A stretch of 64,000 nucleotides of DNA from contig JAMLIT010000013.1 of NCBI GenBank assembly GCA_023954035.1, forward strand, positions 1-64,000, in the 5' to 3' direction. Below are positions 36,345 to 45,662 of the stretch, in pieces; position 1 is the stretch's first letter; every line of letters starts with the position of its first letter. The notes beneath the pieces are model-generated. The model did no database searches and had not been told where the DNA came from. It saw nothing but the letters and a program-made list of their open reading frames with translations. A program made the position numbers and the translations under genes. This stretch comes from Burkholderiaceae bacterium (lineage in GTDB: Bacteria > Pseudomonadota > Gammaproteobacteria > Burkholderiales > Burkholderiaceae_C).

Positions 36345-37545
36345 TTTTCAATACACCGCGCTGGCCAAGGATGGCACGTCTTGTCAGGGCACGGTTCGAG
36401 CGCCTACGCAAGAGGCCGCCCGCATGCGTCTGATTGGGCAAGGCGTCACGCCGATTCGACTGGAGTCGTCGAGCACAGGCCCGGCCAGCCTATCCCCTCG
36501 TGCAGGTGGCGCCAAGCTCAGGCGCAACGAAGTGCTGTCGTTCACGCGCGAAATGGCGCACCTCAAGCAGGCCAACATGCCCCTGGACAGGGCGCTGACG
36601 CTTCTCAGGGATACCGCCGCAACGGAGCGTTTGAAGCATTTCATTTCGGCATTGGAAGAGGGAATTCGTGGAGGTAAATCACTTTACGCATCCCTGCTGC
36701 CATTTGAACGCGATTTCGGAAAGCAGTATCTGGTGCTGATCCGGGCTGGAGAGACCTCTGGCTCGCTGGGGGTCGTGCTAAAGGAGCTGGCAGCACGGTT
36801 GGAAACAGACGACAAGCTGCGCAACTACGTCATCTCATCCATGACTTATCCCATCATTTTGCTGGTGGTGTCGGTACTGTCGGTCACTCTATTGCTTGCA
36901 TTTGTTGTTCCGCAATTTCGAGAGATTTTTGATTCCATGGGCGACGCGTTGCCTTATTCGACCCGTTTGATCATTGGATTCAGCGATTTTCTGCGCTTTC
37001 ACTGGATGGCGATTCTCGCTGCATTGGCTGTGGCGCTGTTCTTCTTTTCTCGATGGAGTGCAAGCGATTCTGGACGCACGCACTTGCATGGCATCTTGAT
37101 TGAAATGCCTCTGCTGGGAAATGTCATCAAGAATCTGCAATTTGCTGTTTATTTCAGAACATTTGGCAGCCTGCTTCAGCGCGGCGTGCCTATGGTGGAT
37201 GCTTTGCGTATTTCGCTTGATACTTTGACCAATGCGGCCCTGCGCAAAGATTTTGAACCGCTGGTCGGTGTTGTGAAATCGGGAAAGCGTTTGTCGACAG
37301 GTTTTGTTTCCCGGCATTTTGACAAGTCCGGCACGCCCCAACTGGTTCGCGTTGCGGAAGAAACTGGGCAAATGGAAACCACGCTGCTGGGTTTGGCCGA
37401 TCGGTACGAGGACCAGGGCCGGCGGACGATGGATCGAGTGCTGGCTACCATGGAGCCACTCATCATCATCTTACTGGGCGCGCTCGTCGCGTTCATTATT
37501 GTGGCCATTTTGGGTGGCGTTCTGTCCATCAACGAAACCATTTAG
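36337..37545 (+). CDS. gspF: Type II secretion inner-membrane platform protein GspF
   Basis: The 402-residue protein has two T2SSF repeats: FTREMAHLKQANMPLDRAL and, in the second half, FRTFGSLLQRGVPMVDALR. Three membrane segments follow the usual pattern (about 168-190, 215-235 and 370-395). It anchors GspE and the pseudopilus base in the inner membrane. It overlaps gspE by eight bases. Length is normal for the family. Confidence 0.95.
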   Translation: MIDFQYTALAKDGTSCQGTVRAPTQEAARMRLIGQGVTPIRLESSSTGPASLSPRAGGAKLRRNEVLSFTREMAHLKQANMPLDRALTLLRDTAATERLKHFISALEEGIRGGKSLYASLLPFERDFGKQYLVLIRAGETSGSLGVVLKELAARLETDDKLRNYVISSMTYPIILLVVSVLSVTLLLAFVVPQFREIFDSMGDALPYSTRLIIGFSDFLRFHWMAILAALAVALFFFSRWSASDSGRTHLHGILIEMPLLGNVIKNLQFAVYFRTFGSLLQRGVPMVDALRISLDTLTNAALRKDFEPLVGVVKSGKRLSTGFVSRHFDKSGTPQLVRVAEETGQMETTLLGLADRYEDQGRRTMDRVLATMEPLIIILLGALVAFIIVAILGGVLSINETI

Positions 37546-37567
37546 ACATTCGAGCCAAGGAATATTC

Positions 37568-38011
37568 ATGAATCACTTCTTTTGTACGCCTTCGATCGCG
37601 GCTCGCGCACGCCGGTTATCCGGTTTCACGCTGATTGAGCTCCTGGTAGTTTTGGTGATACTTACCTTGTTGGCCGGCTTGGTCGGTCCGCGGGTTCTGG
37701 ACCAGCTCGGGGGTGCGAAGTCGAAAACCGCGCGCATCCAGATTTCGGAAATCGAGCAGAGCATTGACTTGTTCAAGCTCGACGTCGGCCGCTATCCGAC
37801 GGATGCCGAAGGCCTGCGTGCTCTGATAGAGCGTCCAAGCACCGCACCCGGCTGGACAGGCCCCTATTTGAAGAAGGGGCTGCCCGCCGACCCTTGGGGC
37901 GCGGCCTATTTGTATAAAAACCCGGGGCGCAACGGTGGCCCCGATGTGTTTTCCTTGGGCGCCGACGGCAAGCCCGGCGGAGAGGGTGATAACGCGGATA
38001 TCTTCAATTGA
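37568..38011 (+). CDS. gspG: Major pseudopilin GspG
   Basis: The 147-residue major pseudopilin has the prepilin cleavage site SGFTLIELL with Glu at +5 and a hydrophobic N-terminal helix. The C-terminal GspG signature follows: YPTDAEGLRALIE, GPYLKKGLPADPWG and the calcium-binding-like ending DVFSLGADGKPGGEGDNADI. A prepilin peptidase (GspO/PilD) is needed, but its gene is not in the window. It starts 22 bases after gspF. Confidence 0.96.
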   Translation: MNHFFCTPSIAARARRLSGFTLIELLVVLVILTLLAGLVGPRVLDQLGGAKSKTARIQISEIEQSIDLFKLDVGRYPTDAEGLRALIERPSTAPGWTGPYLKKGLPADPWGAAYLYKNPGRNGGPDVFSLGADGKPGGEGDNADIFN

Positions 38012-38022
38012 CCCTGCGCTCG

Positions 38023-38517
38023 ATGCACACTCGCGCAGTGCGCGGGAGCCGTCCCAGCGGCCGAGGGGCGGGTTTCACTTTGCTCGAGTTGCTGGTGGTA
38101 CTGGTGCTCGCCGGCATCTCTGCCGCTGTGGTGGGCGGGGGCGCGCAGTCTTATATGGACCGGGCGCGCTACCACCAAACAGTCCGGGATGTGGCCAGTC
38201 GCCTCAGCCAGGCGCATTCCCTGTGTCTGCAGAACGGCAAGCGGACCATGGTCACCTATGAACCGCTTGCCCGCCAGCTTTTACTGGACGGGCAAGCCCC
38301 ACTGGTGATCCCGCCGTCGCTGGAGGTCCAATGGCAGCCGCTGGCGCCAGTTTCGACCGTGCCGGCAGCGCCGGGCCAGCCCTTGTTTGTCTTCAATGCC
38401 GATGGCGGGGCTCAGGGAGGTCGCTTTACCGTTTTGCGGGGAGGCCGGGGCGTCATGTTTCGCGTTAGCTGGCTCCTGGGTACGGTCGAGCAGGTCAACG
38501 TGTCAGCCAATTCATGA
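38023..38517 (+). CDS. gspH: Minor pseudopilin GspH
   Basis: The 164-residue protein has the pseudopilin N-terminus GAGFTLLELLVVLVLAG with cleavage after Gly and Glu at +5. A C-terminal beta-rich part follows, ending GGRGVMFRVSWLLGTVEQV. This fits GspH by position after GspG and by size. A TTG at 38008 overlapping the gspG stop is an alternative start. Minor pseudopilins cap the pseudopilus tip. Confidence 0.88.
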   Translation: MHTRAVRGSRPSGRGAGFTLLELLVVLVLAGISAAVVGGGAQSYMDRARYHQTVRDVASRLSQAHSLCLQNGKRTMVTYEPLARQLLLDGQAPLVIPPSLEVQWQPLAPVSTVPAAPGQPLFVFNADGGAQGGRFTVLRGGRGVMFRVSWLLGTVEQVNVSANS

Positions 38518-38969
38518 GAGCATCCCGTCTTGCATCACGCCGCCACCGCGCTTTCGTTGGCCGGTTCGCTTCGCTGCGCAAAGTCAGCCTGGGGTTTGCC
38601 TTGCTCGAAGCCTTGGTGGCGATGGCCATTGCCTCGATCGCCTTGGCCACTTTGTATCGAAGCGTAGGCCAAGGCTCCAAGACGGTCGGGGATGTTGAGG
38701 CCCGGGTGGAGGCGACTTTGCTCGCACGGTCGGTGCTCGCCGGAGCGACCTTCGCCGAAGAGCTGGCCCAGTCCGCGTCGGGCCAGGCAGGCGCTTGGCA
38801 TTGGGTCGTGCACACGGCGCCCGAACAAGTTCGGCTCAGCGAAGAAGGAGGGCGCCCAGTCGCGCCGCCCGTGCTGGCGGCCCGGGTGACGGTGGAGGTC
38901 TCCCGGGCTGGGGCAGGGTCGCCGCTTGTTAGCTGGACCACCTGGAAGCCCTGGCGTTCGGCTCCATGA
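38514..38969 (+). CDS. gspI: Minor pseudopilin GspI
   Basis: The 151-residue minor pseudopilin has the cleavage region SLGFALLEALVAMAIAS. As in many GspI proteins a small residue replaces the Thr at +2 and Glu is kept at +5. The rest contains a typical short beta domain. It shares an ATGA overlap with gspH and gspJ. Confidence 0.88.
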   Translation: MRASRLASRRHRAFVGRFASLRKVSLGFALLEALVAMAIASIALATLYRSVGQGSKTVGDVEARVEATLLARSVLAGATFAEELAQSASGQAGAWHWVVHTAPEQVRLSEEGGRPVAPPVLAARVTVEVSRAGAGSPLVSWTTWKPWRSAP

Positions 38970-39577
38970 GACATCCCAGGCGTCGACGGCCTTTCGGCTT
39001 CACATTGCTTGAGCTGCTGATCGCGCTCGCCATTACCGCGGCCGTGGTGACCCTGATGTTTGCCGGCTTTGCCCTGATCGGTAAGTCGCAAGCGCGCAAC
39101 CAGCTTCTGATGGAGCGATCTGAGCACATGCTCGTTGTCAGCCAGTGGTTGGGACGCAAGTTCGACGGCTTGCGCCTTCTCGGGCGAACCGACGCTGCTC
39201 AGTCGGTTCTCTTTTTTAATGGCAATGCCGCCGGGGTGCTCTGGGTGGCACCTCTGCCCGAGCGCGGCGACGGAGGTGGGCTGTACGTTTTTCGTGCCAG
39301 TCCCCTGCGGCACGAGGGTGGCAGCATCGATCTGGTGGTGGAGGCGCTGCCGTACGACGGAGGCTCGATGTCGCTCGACTGGGGCGTGGCCCTGCGTGAA
39401 ACCCTGCTCGCCGATGTACGGACTTTGCAGTGGTACTACCAGGACGGACGCACAGCCGCGTGGACGCGCACCTGGGAGTCGACACGCAAGGAGTTTCCCG
39501 CACGCATCAGGCTCGAAATCGGCGACGAACGTGGCGACTGGCCGCCGCTGGTGTTTGCGCTTGCGAGGGCGCGATGA
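38966..39577 (+). CDS. gspJ: Minor pseudopilin GspJ
   Basis: The 203-residue minor pseudopilin has the cleavage site PFGFTLLELLIALAIT with Glu at +5. The globular domain includes VRTLQWYYQDG and a C-terminal FPARIRLEI segment, as in GspJ, which binds GspI and GspK at the tip. It shares an ATGA overlap with both neighbours. Confidence 0.88.
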   Translation: MRHPRRRRPFGFTLLELLIALAITAAVVTLMFAGFALIGKSQARNQLLMERSEHMLVVSQWLGRKFDGLRLLGRTDAAQSVLFFNGNAAGVLWVAPLPERGDGGGLYVFRASPLRHEGGSIDLVVEALPYDGGSMSLDWGVALRETLLADVRTLQWYYQDGRTAAWTRTWESTRKEFPARIRLEIGDERGDWPPLVFALARAR

Positions 39578-40485
39578 GGGCCCGTCGTGAGCATTTAGGC
39601 GCCGCCCTGATACTGGTCCTTTGGCTGGTGGCCGCACTGTCCTTGGTCGTGCTCGCAAGTGCCCGCGGACTGCGTCAGCAAACGCAGAACGTCGGTTTCG
39701 ATCTGTCCCGCCTGCGCGCCGAATCGGTGCTGGATGCGGCGATTCAAATCACGGCGCAGCGTATGAGTGCGGACAAGAAGCTTGGGGCGCACTACCGTAC
39801 CGAGCAGATGGGGCTGGGACCAAATCAGATTCGTATCGAAATCACCCCGTCGGATGGCCTGGTCGACGTCAACGTAGCCACCGACGCATTGTTGCAAGCT
39901 CTTCTTCAACAGGTGGGCGGCCTCCAGCAAGGAGAGGCGGCGATTCTTGTTTCCCGGATCCGGGACTACATCGATCCGGACGATATTCCAAGTGGTGTGG
40001 GGGGGGCAGAAGCCGCACAGTACCGCGCCGCCGGATGGCCTTCTTTGCCGCGCAATTCTGGCTTGGAAGACCTTTCCGAGCTCAATTCGGTGATGGGAAT
40101 GACCGCCGTCCTCTATGAGACAATCGCGCCCTATCTGGGCATCAACGGTCAGCAGGGATTGGATATAGGTTCCGCGCCCCCGTCGCTCATTGACGCCCTC
40201 GCGGGTCAGGACGGTCTTGGAGCGCGTGTTCACTCTTCTCCTCCGGAAATGCGGGCCGGCGAACTGCTTTCTGGACCAGCGGCGCCGTATTTCATCGCAG
40301 GTTCCTCTGTGGAGGGACGTACCGTGCGAGTTCGCGTCGCCATGCAGACGGAGGACGGGCGTTGGTGGAAGCGGCAAGCCTGGCTGGATCTCAATGCCCG
40401 GCCTGACACGCTGACCCCGTGGACGACCTTATCGCTGGAGCCGACACGCCGCGCGCAGGCGCCAGAACAGGAATTGAAGCGATGA
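39574..40485 (+). CDS. gspK: Minor pseudopilin GspK
   Basis: The 303-residue protein has a pseudopilin-like hydrophobic start (GAALILVLWLVAAL) without Glu at +5, as is normal for GspK. It also contains the large alpha domain inserted in GspK: LVDVNVATDALLQALL, ILVSRIRDYIDPDD and NSVMGMT. GspK caps the tip and ends pseudopilus growth. It shares an ATGA overlap with gspJ and gspL. Confidence 0.92.
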   Translation: MRARREHLGAALILVLWLVAALSLVVLASARGLRQQTQNVGFDLSRLRAESVLDAAIQITAQRMSADKKLGAHYRTEQMGLGPNQIRIEITPSDGLVDVNVATDALLQALLQQVGGLQQGEAAILVSRIRDYIDPDDIPSGVGGAEAAQYRAAGWPSLPRNSGLEDLSELNSVMGMTAVLYETIAPYLGINGQQGLDIGSAPPSLIDALAGQDGLGARVHSSPPEMRAGELLSGPAAPYFIAGSSVEGRTVRVRVAMQTEDGRWWKRQAWLDLNARPDTLTPWTTLSLEPTRRAQAPEQELKR

Positions 40486-41483
40486 CAGGTGGGAGAAAAT
40501 TGGTTCTGCGTGGGCAAATGGTCTGGGACCGCCTTGTTTGGGGGCTGGGTCAAATTCGGCGTGCACTGGTCGAGCGTGGGTTCTGGCCTGCCTACGAAGT
40601 GACCGTGGTCACTCCGACAGGTGCATCTGCATCCATTCTGGAGACCCGCCTCGTGCCCCGCAATAGCAAGGGCGTTGCAGATGGGTTGGTGGTATCCGAA
40701 GCAAACTGCCTTCGCGGCGAGTTGAACTTGCCCAACCTGCGCCGAGTCGAACTCGGGACGGCGATACAGGAAGCTCTATGGCGCCTCTCGCCCATTCCCC
40801 CGGATCAGATTGTCTATGCTTGGGACGCGGCCCCTGACGCGCACACGGGCTGGCAGGTGCAGTGGCTCATGTGTCGGCGCGGCCTGCAATTGGACATGCT
40901 GGCGCAGCATGGACTTGCTGACAATGCTCCGGTGTATCTCAGCCATTCGGGGCGGGTATACGCCGTTCGAGGCGCAGCCTGGGACGCGCAGCGCAAACGG
41001 CAGCGCCGCAGGAATGGTCTTGCCGGCGCAGCACTTCTGTTCGTACTCGCCGCGCTGCTCACACTGCCGCTGATGCCGCTGGTCTTCAAACGCCAGGCGG
41101 TCGCCATGGCCCTGCAGCATGTCCAGGAGCTTGAGATTCAGGCCGCACCCCTGCGGCAGAAGCTGGACGAACTGCGCAGTCAGGCCAAGGTCGGAGAGGA
41201 TGTCTCAAAGAGCATCAAAGCCGACATCCCGTTGGCGAGCCTGATGGACCGCTTGTCGGCGGCCCTTCCGGACGATGCCTGGCTTGACCGGGTGGAGGTC
41301 AATGGACGGGAAGTTCGGGTGACGGGTCTGACGAGCAATGCCAACGAATTGCTGGCGCAACTAGCTCGGCAGCCCGGGCTGGCGGATGCCCGTGCCACGG
41401 GCGCCAATGTGCGCGACGGTACCTTGAACAAAGAGCGCTTTACCTTTGAGATGCGCTGGCGCGCCGACGGAGCCCAGCCATGA
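40482..41483 (+). CDS. gspL: Type II secretion GspL-like protein with PilN-type periplasmic domain
   Basis: The 333-residue protein has an N-terminal actin-like cytoplasmic part, one membrane segment at about residues 182-202 (GLAGAALLFVLAALLTLPLM) and a periplasmic domain resembling PilN/GspL. It includes PDDAWLDRVEVNGREVRVTG. GspL anchors GspE to the inner membrane. Its assignment rests on position, topology and this domain; it is closer to the PilN-type family than to E. coli GspL. Confidence 0.85.
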   Translation: MTGGRKLVLRGQMVWDRLVWGLGQIRRALVERGFWPAYEVTVVTPTGASASILETRLVPRNSKGVADGLVVSEANCLRGELNLPNLRRVELGTAIQEALWRLSPIPPDQIVYAWDAAPDAHTGWQVQWLMCRRGLQLDMLAQHGLADNAPVYLSHSGRVYAVRGAAWDAQRKRQRRRNGLAGAALLFVLAALLTLPLMPLVFKRQAVAMALQHVQELEIQAAPLRQKLDELRSQAKVGEDVSKSIKADIPLASLMDRLSAALPDDAWLDRVEVNGREVRVTGLTSNANELLAQLARQPGLADARATGANVRDGTLNKERFTFEMRWRADGAQP

Positions 41484-42034
41484 ACTCGAATGTTTGGCTG
41501 CGAAGAACCTGGACTGCTCTGGCCGTGTTCGCTTTGTGCCTATTGGTTGGCGGCGCACTGCTCTACCGTTCCCTTTGGGCGCGCTATGACAGTGCCCTTG
41601 CGCAGTTGGAGGCGCGAAGCGAGCGGCTTGAAGGGGTCGTTCAGTCCGGCCCGCAAATCGAGGCGCTGCTGGCCAAGGCGCAGGCCAGTGTGTCCCCGTG
41701 GGTGCATCCGGGCGGGGACAATGCGCCGAATGAAGTGCAGCAGAAGTTGCGCGAACTGATCGTTGCTTCCGCAAGCACGCTGGTATCTTCACAGGTGGCG
41801 ATGGAGCCTGGAGTCGATGGTCAAATAGATCATATTCGCCTCACGACCACGGTCGTCGGCGACTGGGCAAAACTCATCCGTTTCATGGAGACACTCCAGG
41901 CGCAGCTACCGCCGTTCTGGGTGTCGTCTGCCATTGCAATGCGCGAAGGTGTCAGCAATGGCCCTGGCCCGCAAAACGCGCGCGTCACCTTGCAACTCCA
42001 AGCGCCGATCTCACCGAAGAAAGTCCAGCCATGA
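41480..42034 (+). CDS. gspM: Type II secretion GspM-like protein
   Basis: The 184-residue protein has one N-terminal membrane segment (about residues 12-32) and a periplasmic part with a helical hinge and a ferredoxin-like half: LTTTVVGDWAKLIRFMETLQ. This fits GspM or PilO, the partner of GspL. It overlaps gspL and the next gene by four bases each. Confidence 0.85.
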   Translation: MNSNVWLRRTWTALAVFALCLLVGGALLYRSLWARYDSALAQLEARSERLEGVVQSGPQIEALLAKAQASVSPWVHPGGDNAPNEVQQKLRELIVASASTLVSSQVAMEPGVDGQIDHIRLTTTVVGDWAKLIRFMETLQAQLPPFWVSSAIAMREGVSNGPGPQNARVTLQLQAPISPKKVQP

Positions 42035-42531
42035 TGAAACCCTGGCAAGTGACGCCCTGGCTGGCGGTGCTGGTGCTTCTCGCATGCGCTTGGTGGTGGC
42101 AGATCGGCAAAGACGCGTGGCATGCGCCATCCCCGCGCTTGCCGGAACTGCCGGCGCTGGCTGATATTCCAACGCCACCAGCATTTCACGCACAGCAAGC
42201 GCTGCAACGTCCTCTCTTCTGGACCTCTCGGCGCCCTGTCAGCGAGGGTGACTCCAAGGGTGGGTTTGCCAGGGATCTGATGGAATCCCGGCTGACTGCC
42301 GTGTTCACCTCGGGCAAGGATCAAATCGCCGTGCTGAAAAGCAAGGATGGCCGTACCTTGAAGTTGGGCACTGACTCGATGCCTTGGCGGCTGGAGTCTT
42401 TTGACGGACGCAGGGCGATCTTTGTGTCTGCCGATCAACAACGCGTCGAGCGGCTTTTAGAGTACGCCCCGAGCGCCGAGTCCAAAGCGGCTCAGCCACC
42501 AGGCCAGCATCGGCCACCCGGGCTTCAGTAA
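42031..42531 (+). CDS. GspN/GspC-like type II secretion protein
   Basis: The 166-residue protein has one N-terminal membrane segment (about residues 9-25) and a periplasmic part. That part contains RPLFWTSRRP and a small beta domain, FTSGKDQIAVLKSKDGR, that resembles the homology region of GspC or GspN. The operon has no other gspC candidate, so this protein probably links the inner-membrane platform to the GspD secretin. Identity is by position and shape. It has no PDZ domain. Confidence 0.65.
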   Translation: MMKPWQVTPWLAVLVLLACAWWWQIGKDAWHAPSPRLPELPALADIPTPPAFHAQQALQRPLFWTSRRPVSEGDSKGGFARDLMESRLTAVFTSGKDQIAVLKSKDGRTLKLGTDSMPWRLESFDGRRAIFVSADQQRVERLLEYAPSAESKAAQPPGQHRPPGLQ

Positions 42532-42563
42532 CCGTGCCCCATCCCAATTCGGAGCTTCTGTCC

Positions 42564-44942
42564 ATGACATTTCGGTCCTCCTTTCTTTTGCTGGCTTTGC
42601 TCGCTGCAGGCTGTGCCCACACGCAGCCACCACCGGGAACGCTCTCGGCGCAGTTTGCGAGCGCCAAAGCGTCGGTGACGACCTCCAACATCGTCACGGA
42701 GTCGGCCGCCGAGGAGACCCAGCCCCCCGGCCGAGAACTCCCACTGGTCGACGCCAAAGATCAGAAACAGAATGCGGGGAAACCCGAGGCAAAAACGCGC
42801 ATCTTCCCTGGCAACGACCAGCTCTTCAAGCGCGATGTGGGTCCCAAACCGGATCCGGTCTTGTCTACCGGGGAAAAAGTCTCTCTCAATTTCGAGAACG
42901 CCACTGTAGGCAGTCTCGCAACCGCTTTGCTGGGCGACCTGCTCAAGCTCAATTACACCGTCGACGCGGGTGGAGACACCGTGGTCAGCCTGCGGACCAG
43001 TCAGCCACTGCCGCGCAGCCAAATACTTGACGTGCTAGACGCCGTGCTTTTGCCGCATGACCTTGCCATCGTGCGTGACAACGCAGGCGTTTACCACGTT
43101 ACCAAAAGAACGGTAACCGTTGGCGCCCGCCCTGTGGTGGGGGCGGCGCGCTTCAAGGACTTGAGCGGAGCCGGCACCGTCATCGTGCCGCTCAACTTCA
43201 TCGCTGCCGGCGAGATGGCCAAAATCCTGGCGCCGCTGGCGCCGCGCGAAGCCATCGTCTACGTGGACACCTTGCGCAATCTGCTCGTCTTGCAAGGAAG
43301 CAAGGCGCAGTTGGGCGGCTGGCTGGAAATGGTCGACGCTTTTGATGTGGACTTTCTCTCGGGAATGTCACTGGGCGTTTTCGTGCTGGAGAATGCCAAT
43401 GTCAATGTGGTTCGCGACGCCTTGCAGGCCATGCTGGGGCCAGACAGGTCGGCGGACCCCTACGGGGGGTCAAGCGCAAGCAGCTCTTCGCCACTGAGCG
43501 GTGCAGCAGCGGCCCGTTCCCCCGTGTCAGGCTCGCCCGGTGCGGGCGCAGCCAGCGCTGTTGCGGCCAGCAATCCTCTGTTTGGGCTCATCCGGGTGTT
43601 CCCGGTGGAGCGCCTAAACGCTCTGGTGGTGGTCACTCCTCGAAGCCAGTTGCTGACCCAGGTGGAGACATGGATACGCCGGTTGGACCAACCTACCGAC
43701 GCACTGGAGGCCAATCTGTTTGTGTATTCCGTACAAAACGGCTCGGCAGCGCACCTGGCAGAAATGCTCAACGGTCTGTTCGGCGGCGAAGGAGCCCGCG
43801 CCACGAGCGGGGTAGCCGCCGGCGCGGCACCCTCGCAGTTTGGCGGCAGCACGGGAGCCAGTCCGTTCGGCGGTGCGATCGGCCTTTCGGGTTCTGGGTC
43901 TGTGAAGGCAGGTTCGAGCATGGGCGCTGGCGCGAGCACGGTGGGGGGGGCGAACAGCACGGCAAGCATGGTGCCATTGCGTAGCACGAACAGCAACGCC
44001 AACGCGGCGCTCACAAGCACCAGCCAGCTTGAAGGCAACGTGCGTGTGGTCGCAGACGACAAACGCAACGCCTTGCTCATTCGCGCTCCGCGTGCGGAAT
44101 ACCGGCGCATTGAAACGGCGCTGCGCGAGCTGGACAAAGCGCCCGTTCAAGTCCTTATCGAAGCAAGCATTGTCGAAGTGAGCCTGACCGGCAACTTGGC
44201 ATATGGAGTGGAATGGTTCGTTCAAAACAGCCTGAGCAATGACAGAGATGGACAAGCGCTGCTCAATTTCAACAAGAGTGGGGGGATTGGCCCCAAGCAG
44301 CCGGGCTTTTCTTACACCATCCTCAACAAGGCGGGCATCGTGAGAGCCACCCTCAATGCGCTAGCCGAAAAGTCCCAGTTGCGTGTGCTTTCCAACCCCT
44401 CAGTGCTGGTTCTAGACAACCACAATGCCACGATCCAGATCGGCAACCAGCAGCCTGTCAAGAGTTCCACCACGGTCACCACTGGCAACCTGATCACCGA
44501 GGCGATTACCTACAAAGACACCGGTGTGATGCTATCGGTCACACCGTCGGTGAACGCGGGGGGATTGATCACGATGGACATCGCGCAGCAAGTGACCGAC
44601 GTAGGGGACATCGACCTCGCAACCGGCCAACGCAACTTCCTCACGCGCCAGATTCAAAGCCGTGTGGCGGTGCGTTCGGGTGAGCCGATCGTGCTGGGCG
44701 GAATGATTCGGGACAACGAGACACGCGGCAACAGCGGCATTCCTGGCCTTGCCGAAATCCCGGTACTCGGCGCCTTGTTCTCCACGAATTCCAACAACCG
44801 TGCGCGAACCGAACTTTTGGTTCTCCTGACGCCGCGCGCTCTGGAAAGCGACGACGAGCTTCGCGCGGCCAGTGCGGAACTAAAGCAGCGCATGCGAGCC
44901 ATATCGACACAATTTGCGCCCGTGGCGCCAGTTGAGCAGTAG
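42564..44942 (+). CDS. gspD: Type II secretion outer-membrane secretin GspD
   Basis: This is the outer-membrane channel of the type II secretion system. The 792-residue protein begins with a lipoprotein signal (lipobox LAAGC, Cys near residue 14), which is unusual for GspD. N-domains follow: VDVLDAVLLPHD-like N0/N1 and PLNFIAAGEMAKIL. Serine/glycine-rich inserts at about 300-340 and 420-490 separate the N-domains. The C-terminal secretin domain has the conserved VPVLGALFSTNSNNRARTEL signature. The start at 42564 fits the lipobox. Being last in the operon, after gspN/C, is unlike the E. coli order. Confidence 0.94.
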   Translation: MTFRSSFLLLALLAAGCAHTQPPPGTLSAQFASAKASVTTSNIVTESAAEETQPPGRELPLVDAKDQKQNAGKPEAKTRIFPGNDQLFKRDVGPKPDPVLSTGEKVSLNFENATVGSLATALLGDLLKLNYTVDAGGDTVVSLRTSQPLPRSQILDVLDAVLLPHDLAIVRDNAGVYHVTKRTVTVGARPVVGAARFKDLSGAGTVIVPLNFIAAGEMAKILAPLAPREAIVYVDTLRNLLVLQGSKAQLGGWLEMVDAFDVDFLSGMSLGVFVLENANVNVVRDALQAMLGPDRSADPYGGSSASSSSPLSGAAAARSPVSGSPGAGAASAVAASNPLFGLIRVFPVERLNALVVVTPRSQLLTQVETWIRRLDQPTDALEANLFVYSVQNGSAAHLAEMLNGLFGGEGARATSGVAAGAAPSQFGGSTGASPFGGAIGLSGSGSVKAGSSMGAGASTVGGANSTASMVPLRSTNSNANAALTSTSQLEGNVRVVADDKRNALLIRAPRAEYRRIETALRELDKAPVQVLIEASIVEVSLTGNLAYGVEWFVQNSLSNDRDGQALLNFNKSGGIGPKQPGFSYTILNKAGIVRATLNALAEKSQLRVLSNPSVLVLDNHNATIQIGNQQPVKSSTTVTTGNLITEAITYKDTGVMLSVTPSVNAGGLITMDIAQQVTDVGDIDLATGQRNFLTRQIQSRVAVRSGEPIVLGGMIRDNETRGNSGIPGLAEIPVLGALFSTNSNNRARTELLVLLTPRALESDDELRAASAELKQRMRAISTQFAPVAPVEQ

Positions 44943-45057
44943 CCGACGCAGGCGCCGCCGCACCGTTCATGCGTCGCCTCGTGCGACGCGATGGGGTGTG
45001 CTCGCAATTCGGAATACACAAGAAAGCGCCAAGAAATACACATCAAGGAGAAATGAC

Positions 45058-45498
45058 ATGATTCAATCTGCATCCCGCCGAACGCTCTTGCTGCATCTTT
45101 GTGCGCCAGTCGTTCTCGTCGGGTGCGCAAGTGCCAGCGGCGGCCGCATTCCAGCCAGCGAACAGCAGGCACTCATCGAGCGCGTGAGAGCGTACTGGAA
45201 ACACGTGGCGGCCAACAACCGGATGGAAACGTGGAAATATGAGGCAGCGTCCCAGGACCAGACCCTTACTCTCGAAGCTTATGTCAAGCGCGGCGGCCTG
45301 GTGTATGACGCCGTCGAGGTGCGTGCGATCACGCGGATGGAGGGTGATCAAGCAGACCTGGAGGTCTGGATGCGCTACTCGGTGCCGCTTGCCCGCATCA
45401 AGCGCAAGGAAGTTGTGATGCGCGATCGGTGGCGCAGAATCAATGGTGAATGGTTTCATGAGCTGGCCCTCAATCCGCTCGCCAATGTGACCATGTAG
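45058..45498 (+). CDS. Small outer-membrane-type lipoprotein, unknown function
   Basis: The 146-residue protein has a lipoprotein signal with lipobox LVGC (Cys23) and a short helical and beta-stranded mature part (LIERVRAYWKHVAANNRMETWKYE, RWRRINGEWFHELALNP). The ending resembles SnoaL/NTF2-like small domains, but I cannot name a family. An excellent ribosome site, AAGGAG, is seven bases before the ATG. It sits 115 bases downstream of gspD on the same strand and may be part of the same transcript. Confidence 0.75.
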   Translation: MIQSASRRTLLLHLCAPVVLVGCASASGGRIPASEQQALIERVRAYWKHVAANNRMETWKYEAASQDQTLTLEAYVKRGGLVYDAVEVRAITRMEGDQADLEVWMRYSVPLARIKRKEVVMRDRWRRINGEWFHELALNPLANVTM

Positions 45499-45553
45499 CC
45501 CTGTTGCGCCTAGGCCACAATCGGGAAGAATGTAGTTTTCTCGTGCGTTTCGA

Positions 45554-45582
45554 TTGAAATCGGCCAACTCTGGCGCTAAGAT
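45554..45582 (+). promoter_or_regulatory. Sigma70-like promoter for the exported protein gene
   Basis: TTGAAA at 45554-45559 is followed, after exactly 17 bases, by TAAGAT at 45577-45582. Both are near-consensus boxes and lie about 80 bases upstream of the ATG at 45663, with a ribosome site TAAGGA close to the start. This makes the exported protein gene an independent unit. Confidence 0.6.
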
Positions 45583-45662
45583 CAGTGCAACCCAAACGAA
45601 GTGGCGGATGGGTTGCATATCCCCGAGGGGAAGGCTTCCTTCAATTTTTAAGGACTGAAAAG

